From Allodiplogaster sudhausi (lineage: Eukaryota; Nematoda; Chromadorea; Rhabditida; Diplogasteridae), in contig CALZFC010000001.1 in NCBI GenBank assembly GCA_945643635.1, positions 7,063,501 through 7,127,500 on the forward strand: a stretch of DNA of 64,000 bases, read 5' to 3'. Under the pieces are notes generated by a model. It was given only the letters and a program-made list of their open reading frames with translations, ran no database searches and was not told the DNA's origin. Below, piece by piece: positions 60,220 to 64,000 of the stretch (the stretch's first letter is position 1; each line of letters opens with the position of its first letter). Made by a program: the position numbers and the translations under genes.

Positions 60220-60800
60220 GCCCAAAGCAAGAACAAATAGTTTGTACCATCCAATTCGCAGAGAGTAAAGCAACACAATCCGCTCAGGAAGATGCCTATG
60301 TTCTATGGAACGGCATGAACACCGTTTTTGACAACATGCCGCTTGCCTGCCTCGTAAACAGCAAGATACTGTGCATGCATGGCGGACTGTCGCCAGAGCT
60401 GCGCTCCCTCGATCAAATTCGCACAGTTCAATTCTCTTATTAAGCAAATAATTAATGTAAGATTGCATCCTCAACAATTTATTCGCAGATTGAGAAGCCA
60501 CTCCGAGACATCCACTCTTCGAAGCTGGCGTCGGATCTCCTCTGGTCCGACCCGCACAACGATCTGGCTGGGTACGTCAATGGGGTGGAATGCGTTAACA
60601 TTTATTTTAAATATTTTTATTAGTACATAAAAATTTAAAAAAAACAATATAATTAGAATATTAATTTTCAATTTTAAGAAAATGATACTTTTACAGCTTC
60701 AAGGACAACCACGTCCGAAATAGCGGAACATTCTTCGGAGCTGACGTCGTCCATGAGCAGTGCCACCGCCTCGGTCTCCAACTGGTCATCGGAGCCCATG
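60180..60800. repeat. Left arm of phosphatase palindrome (partner 62957-63560)
   Basis: Exons 60288-60425, 60489-60575 and 60704-60799, their introns and the array edge are reproduced in inverse order at 63.56-62.96 kb with almost no differences. Identity stops at GAGCCCATG (60799/62960). Just right of the breakpoint, 26 bp (TGCCTTTTGATATATTACAG plus TGATAC) are tandemly duplicated at 60801-60867. Confidence 0.85.
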
Positions 60801-60869
60801 TGCCTTTTGCCTTTTGATATATTACAGTGATACATACATATGCCTTTTGATATATTACAGTGATACCTG

Positions 60870-61690
60870 AGCCTCTCGCATCGATCTGTTATTGATTTCT
60901 TCTCCTCTTTAACACTATAAATAGCTATTATTTTAATTATATATCTACAATAAATGAAAAGAGAAAAGCAACGTCGGTATTAGCTATTATGTGTTATTAG
61001 TTTCAAGTTGGCTTGCAAGTTTACTACAGCCCATAAAAATGAATTCTATTGCGTTTGAACGTCATCTTCAGCACCATTGGACACCTCCAGATGCTCCAAT
61101 CTACTTTGCATGTACCTTAATGATATCATCTCGAAATGGTGGCAGTTCCCGGAATCTGAAAGAAATGATTGCAAGCAATTCTCTGAATATCTCAGTGCAA
61201 CGACAATGATTCCAAACGGAGGCAAAATAAAAAATAAATATAATCGAGAGCCTAATGGGATAAGACAATCTCATAGCCCAGATAAAGTCGCGTGAGTCCT
61301 GATTAGTCAACAGATGATGTATGCAAATAGAGACAGTTTAATCACAAGCAGAACTTCAAGCAGACATGATGTATGTATCTACATACAGCACATTTGAGCA
61401 GACTGCGCTCAATCGAAACAGCTTCCAAAGAAACATCTCATCATCTTTTTAGGCTAACTCATTTTGCGGATTAAAGAATGCGCCTACAGTATTTCATGAA
61501 TGATGAATTAACATGTCCAAAGATCAAAGATCACAGAGGAACCTCTGGATTTGTAGAACAAAAAGTACATACTGCATGCATTCTTCTTATCTCAAAAACC
61601 TTTATTGTTAGAACAGGCGCCTATACATGCCTCCTTGAGTCTTACAGAGAGGCTCTCTTCATTCACACCTCACCTACTACGAGTCCCTTT
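60870..61690. other. Palindrome spacer without a supported gene
   Basis: AT-rich with short frames on both strands and no splice-supported exon. It separates the broken end of phosphatase copy A from the stop codon of copy B. Confidence 0.4.
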
Positions 61691-61691
61691 C

Positions 61692-63472
61692 TCACTTGAT
61701 GTCCGTCTCCTTTCCTTCACTTCCCTTCTTCTCTCCTTCCTTCGCCTTCTTCCCGTCTTCATCTTCCTTTTCGTCTCCATCTTCCTTCGTGGAGGGATCT
61801 GCCTCTAACTCATTTCGACGAGTCGTCAGTCCGCACGTCTCATCACCGAGATGGGCGGCGTATGCCTTGCGGATCTCCTTCTCTCCTCAAGCATTAACAC
61901 TAAAAATACTTAATGCCTTTGCAAGGCACACATATGTATGTGGCAAATATGATAACCAGAAAATGAATAGTAATAACTTGATTTAAAACCTTTTCTGGCG
62001 CATTCAGGAGGGACGCGGACCAGAAGTTCGAAGTGGAGCGTGTTCGACCTGTCGATGAGGACGACGGCGCCGAAATTGTCATCTTTCTGTCAAAGTTTTG
62101 CGTTGTTTCAAAATGTCTATTTACAAGAGCAAAGAGAAAAGGTGCTATTTTACTGGGGGGGTATGATGTTTGTTTTGTTCTTGTATGCAATTTAACAAAG
62201 TTACCGTACCTAGTATATGCTCGAATTGTATGGGTGTCGGGCACTTTTGGTTTGCCATGCCATCACCACGCGCGTATCTTACGGACAAGTGGGCTGAATA
62301 TACCGATATCAAGTCCACTGGTCCCTACGTTCCTTCCCGATTCGCCAGAACTAGCTCCCATTTTTGTTCCCCTCGACAACCACCACGACTCGGACCAATG
62401 CCTACTCTTTCGCTTTGACTCTCATTCACTTGGTCGTGTAACTGTTGCCCTGATAACCTGGGAACGCAGTAGCGAGATGCAAGAATAGGCGCATATTGAC
62501 TGAATCGCGCGGGGTCAGCCCACACTGTCGCCCTTCACTACATTTCGAGTTCGGAGCTTTGTCTTAAACTGGCTCCGAGAGGGAATGTGATCACTGTACT
62601 CGACATTCATGCAATCCGAGCACATACTAAGTACGGTAACTTTGTTAAACTGCATACAAGAATAATACAAACATCATATTCTTGTTCGCCATGTTGCAGA
62701 ATCCCCCTGTGTAAAATTTGAGCGAACTCAGAAATAACGAAACCAAAAATGTTGGAAATTATGGTGAAATATATATGAAAAAAGTTGCCAATGCAAACTC
62801 TGCATACGTAGTCGGGGGCAGAGAAGATGGTGAGAAGGGACTTTCCAGCGAAGAAAGTGAAGCCATTCGGTTGAACCTTCAAAGAATAACAGAATGTTAT
62901 ATGCTTTATAAGTATTCGATTGTGTTTATTTTCCAGCCGAGTGCCTCGCTGCTTGGCCTCATGGGCTCTGATGACCAGTTGGAGACCGAGGCGGTGGCAC
63001 TGCTCATGGACGACGTCAGCTCCGAAGAATGTTCCGCTATTTCGGACGTGGTTGTCCTTGAAGCTGTAAAAGTATCATTTTCTTAAAATTGAAAATTAAT
63101 ATTCTAATTATATTGTTTTTTTTAAATTTTTATGTACTAATAAAAATATTTAAAATAAATGTTAACGCATTCCACCCCATTGACGTACCCAGCCAGATCG
63201 TTGTGCGGGTCGGACCAGAGGAGATCCGACGCCAGCTTCGAAGAGTGGATGTCTCGGAGTGGCTTCTCAATCTGCGAATAAATTGTTGAGGATGCAATCT
63301 TACATTAATTATTTGCTTAATAAGAGAATTGAACTGTGCGAATTTGATCGAGGGAGCGCAGCTCTGGCGACAGTCCGCCATGCATGCACAGTATCTTGCT
63401 GTTTACGAGGCAGGCAAGCGGCATGTTGTCAAAAACGGTGTTCATGCCGTTCCATAGAACATAGGCATCTTC
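61692..63472 (-). CDS. PP1-like PPP-family Ser/Thr phosphatase, copy B (C-terminal half in window)
   Basis: Six exons in phase on the minus strand: 63472-63335, 63271-63185, 63056-62958, 62876-62808, 62086-61990 and 61885-61692. They read [71 protein letters not shown] joined to [20 protein letters not shown] then PDY, and [20 protein letters not shown]. This covers the PP1 core from the HGG motif through the RAH and SAPNY-type motifs and the final core strand. An acidic/lysine-rich tail of about 60 residues then ends in TDIK. The RAHE/VQPN junction aligns exactly with PP1 if a GC donor (GAG|GCCAAG) is used. N-terminal exons should lie beyond 64000, past the TGTA array. This copy keeps residues that copy A has lost. 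It would dephosphorylate Ser/Thr in a two-metal site. Confidence 0.82.
62161..62690. repeat. Inverted repeat within phosphatase copy B intron
   Basis: The left arm (about 62161-62240: CTTGTATGCAATTTAACAAA, GTTACCGTACCTAGTATATG) is mirrored at about 62615-62685 (CATACTAAGTACGGTAAC, TTTGTTAAACTGCATACAAG). A possible MITE of about 530 bp; no gene is supported between the arms, although one open frame runs through 62170-62418. Confidence 0.55.
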
Positions 63473-63522
63473 CTGAGCGGATTGTGTTGCTGGTACAAAC
63501 TATTTGTTCTTGCTTTGGGCTG

Positions 63523-63529
63523 TATGTAC

Positions 63530-63560
<31 letters not shown>

Positions 63561-64000
63561 TGCATGTATGTATGTATGTATGTATGTATGTATGTATGTA
63601 TGTATGTATGTATGTATGTATGTATGTATGCATGTATGTATGTATGTATGTATGTATGTATGTATGTATGTATGTATGTATGTATGTATGTATGTATGTA
63701 TGTATGTATGTATGTATGTATGTATGTATGTATGTATTTATGTATGTATGTATGTATGTATGTATGTATGTATGTATGTATGTATGTATGCATGTATGTA
63801 TGTATGTATGTATGCATGTATGTATGTATGTATGTATGTATGTATGTATGTATGTATGTATGTATGTATGTATGTATGTATGTATTTATCTATGTATGTA
63901 TGTATGTATGTATGTATGTATGTACATATGTATGTATTTATCTATGTATGTATGTATGTATGTACATATGTATGTATTTATCTATGTATGTATGTATGTA
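63523..64000. repeat. TGTA tetranucleotide array 3, continues past window end
   Basis: TATGTATG repeat with GTATTTATCTATG variants and ACATATG switch points, the exact mirror of the right part of array 2. The first 20 bases after the phosphatase intron (GGGCTGTATGTACATATGTA) are the inverse of the array 2 edge. Confidence 0.95.

Larger units (their letters stand above)
44435..60817 (+). pseudogene. PP1-like PPP-family Ser/Thr phosphatase, damaged copy A
   Basis: Twelve in-phase exon pieces: 44435-44497, 44611-44656, 44980-45043, 45208-45291, 46326-46458, 46856-46975, 47115-47237, 47881-48048, 48123-48227, 60288-60425, 60489-60575 and 60704-about 60799. A hydrophilic N-extension (Lys/Ser-rich, then FDLDPGEDKQMANLLGQLRG) precedes the catalytic domain. 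PPP motifs follow in order: [57 protein letters not shown] and [11 protein letters not shown]. Exon 47881-48048 has an in-frame TAG at 47968-47970 exactly where Gly of GDYVDRG belongs, and the metal-binding Asp is Tyr. The RAH motif reads GAH and the frame ends at TGA 60815-60817, before the SAPDY region. An intron of about 12 kb (48228-60287) contains two ACAT arrays. The initiating exon was not found. A functional product is unlikely unless the stop is an assembly error. Confidence 0.8.

Noticed and set aside
57050..60501. Open frames over 1000 residues in array 2
   Set aside because: Same tetranucleotide artefact; the repeat lacks stop codons in these frames by composition.
62170..62418. 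Plus-strand frame as a gene
   Set aside because: It overlaps an inverted repeat in an intron of phosphatase copy B on the other strand and lacks splice sites or motifs.

Overview
The window reads as nuclear DNA of a small animal, most likely a nematode. It is AT-rich, its genes are split by short GT-AG introns (one is 43 nt) and a recurring set of GC-AG introns, and the recognisable families are nematode-typical: serpentine chemoreceptor-like 7TM receptors, a membrane acyltransferase-3 (OAC type), a PP1-like PPP phosphatase, an Argonaute-like PAZ fragment and an aquaporin. There is no operon structure or ribosome-binding site, and much of the window is transposon-derived or satellite DNA. Gene models below were built by hand from reading frame, splice-site sequence and intron phase; no database search was possible.

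Layout. 0-10 kb: unassigned terminal exons, a minus-strand gene for a small secreted Cys-rich protein (1.9-4.1 kb), a foldback element with G-rich tandem repeats (2.6-3.5 kb), pyrimidine-rich low-complexity DNA (7.1-8.0 kb), and a five-exon single-pass membrane protein gene (8.26-9.81 kb). 10.4-11.6 kb: a 5'-truncated LINE. 11.9-15.1 kb: a six-exon aquaporin gene on the minus strand with an unusually long, internally repeated C-terminal tail. 18.6-21.7 kb: a complete seven-exon receptor gene (copy A) with a Tc1/mariner-like element in intron 1. 22.5-33.3 kb: a mosaic of direct and inverted segmental duplications holding a second complete receptor gene (copy B), two broken copies, and two copies of an Argonaute PAZ fragment.

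33-44 kb: minisatellite, a 1.7-kb palindrome with tRNA-like arms, a MITE, an acyltransferase gene interrupted by an insertion with a Helitron-like end, and a second Tc1/mariner-like element with long inverted repeats. 44.4-60.8 kb: a PPP phosphatase gene (copy A) with a stop codon and an Asp-to-Tyr change in its GDYVDRG motif. Its exons are split by about 12 kb containing two kilobase-scale ACAT tetranucleotide arrays and an unidentified minus-strand gene. 60.8-64 kb: an inverted, better-preserved copy of the phosphatase C-terminal half (copy B), leading into a mirror-image TGTA array that runs off the window.

The main theme is structural. Palindromes, inverted duplications, TTAA-flanked elements starting AGGA[G/A]G, and tetranucleotide arrays have repeatedly copied and broken ordinary genes here. 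Intact-looking genes are the membrane protein (8.3 kb), the aquaporin, and receptors A and B. The phosphatase and acyltransferase models carry visible damage. Because several duplicates are nearly identical and adjoin long arrays, some of the architecture could be an assembly artefact; long-read checks are named in the findings.
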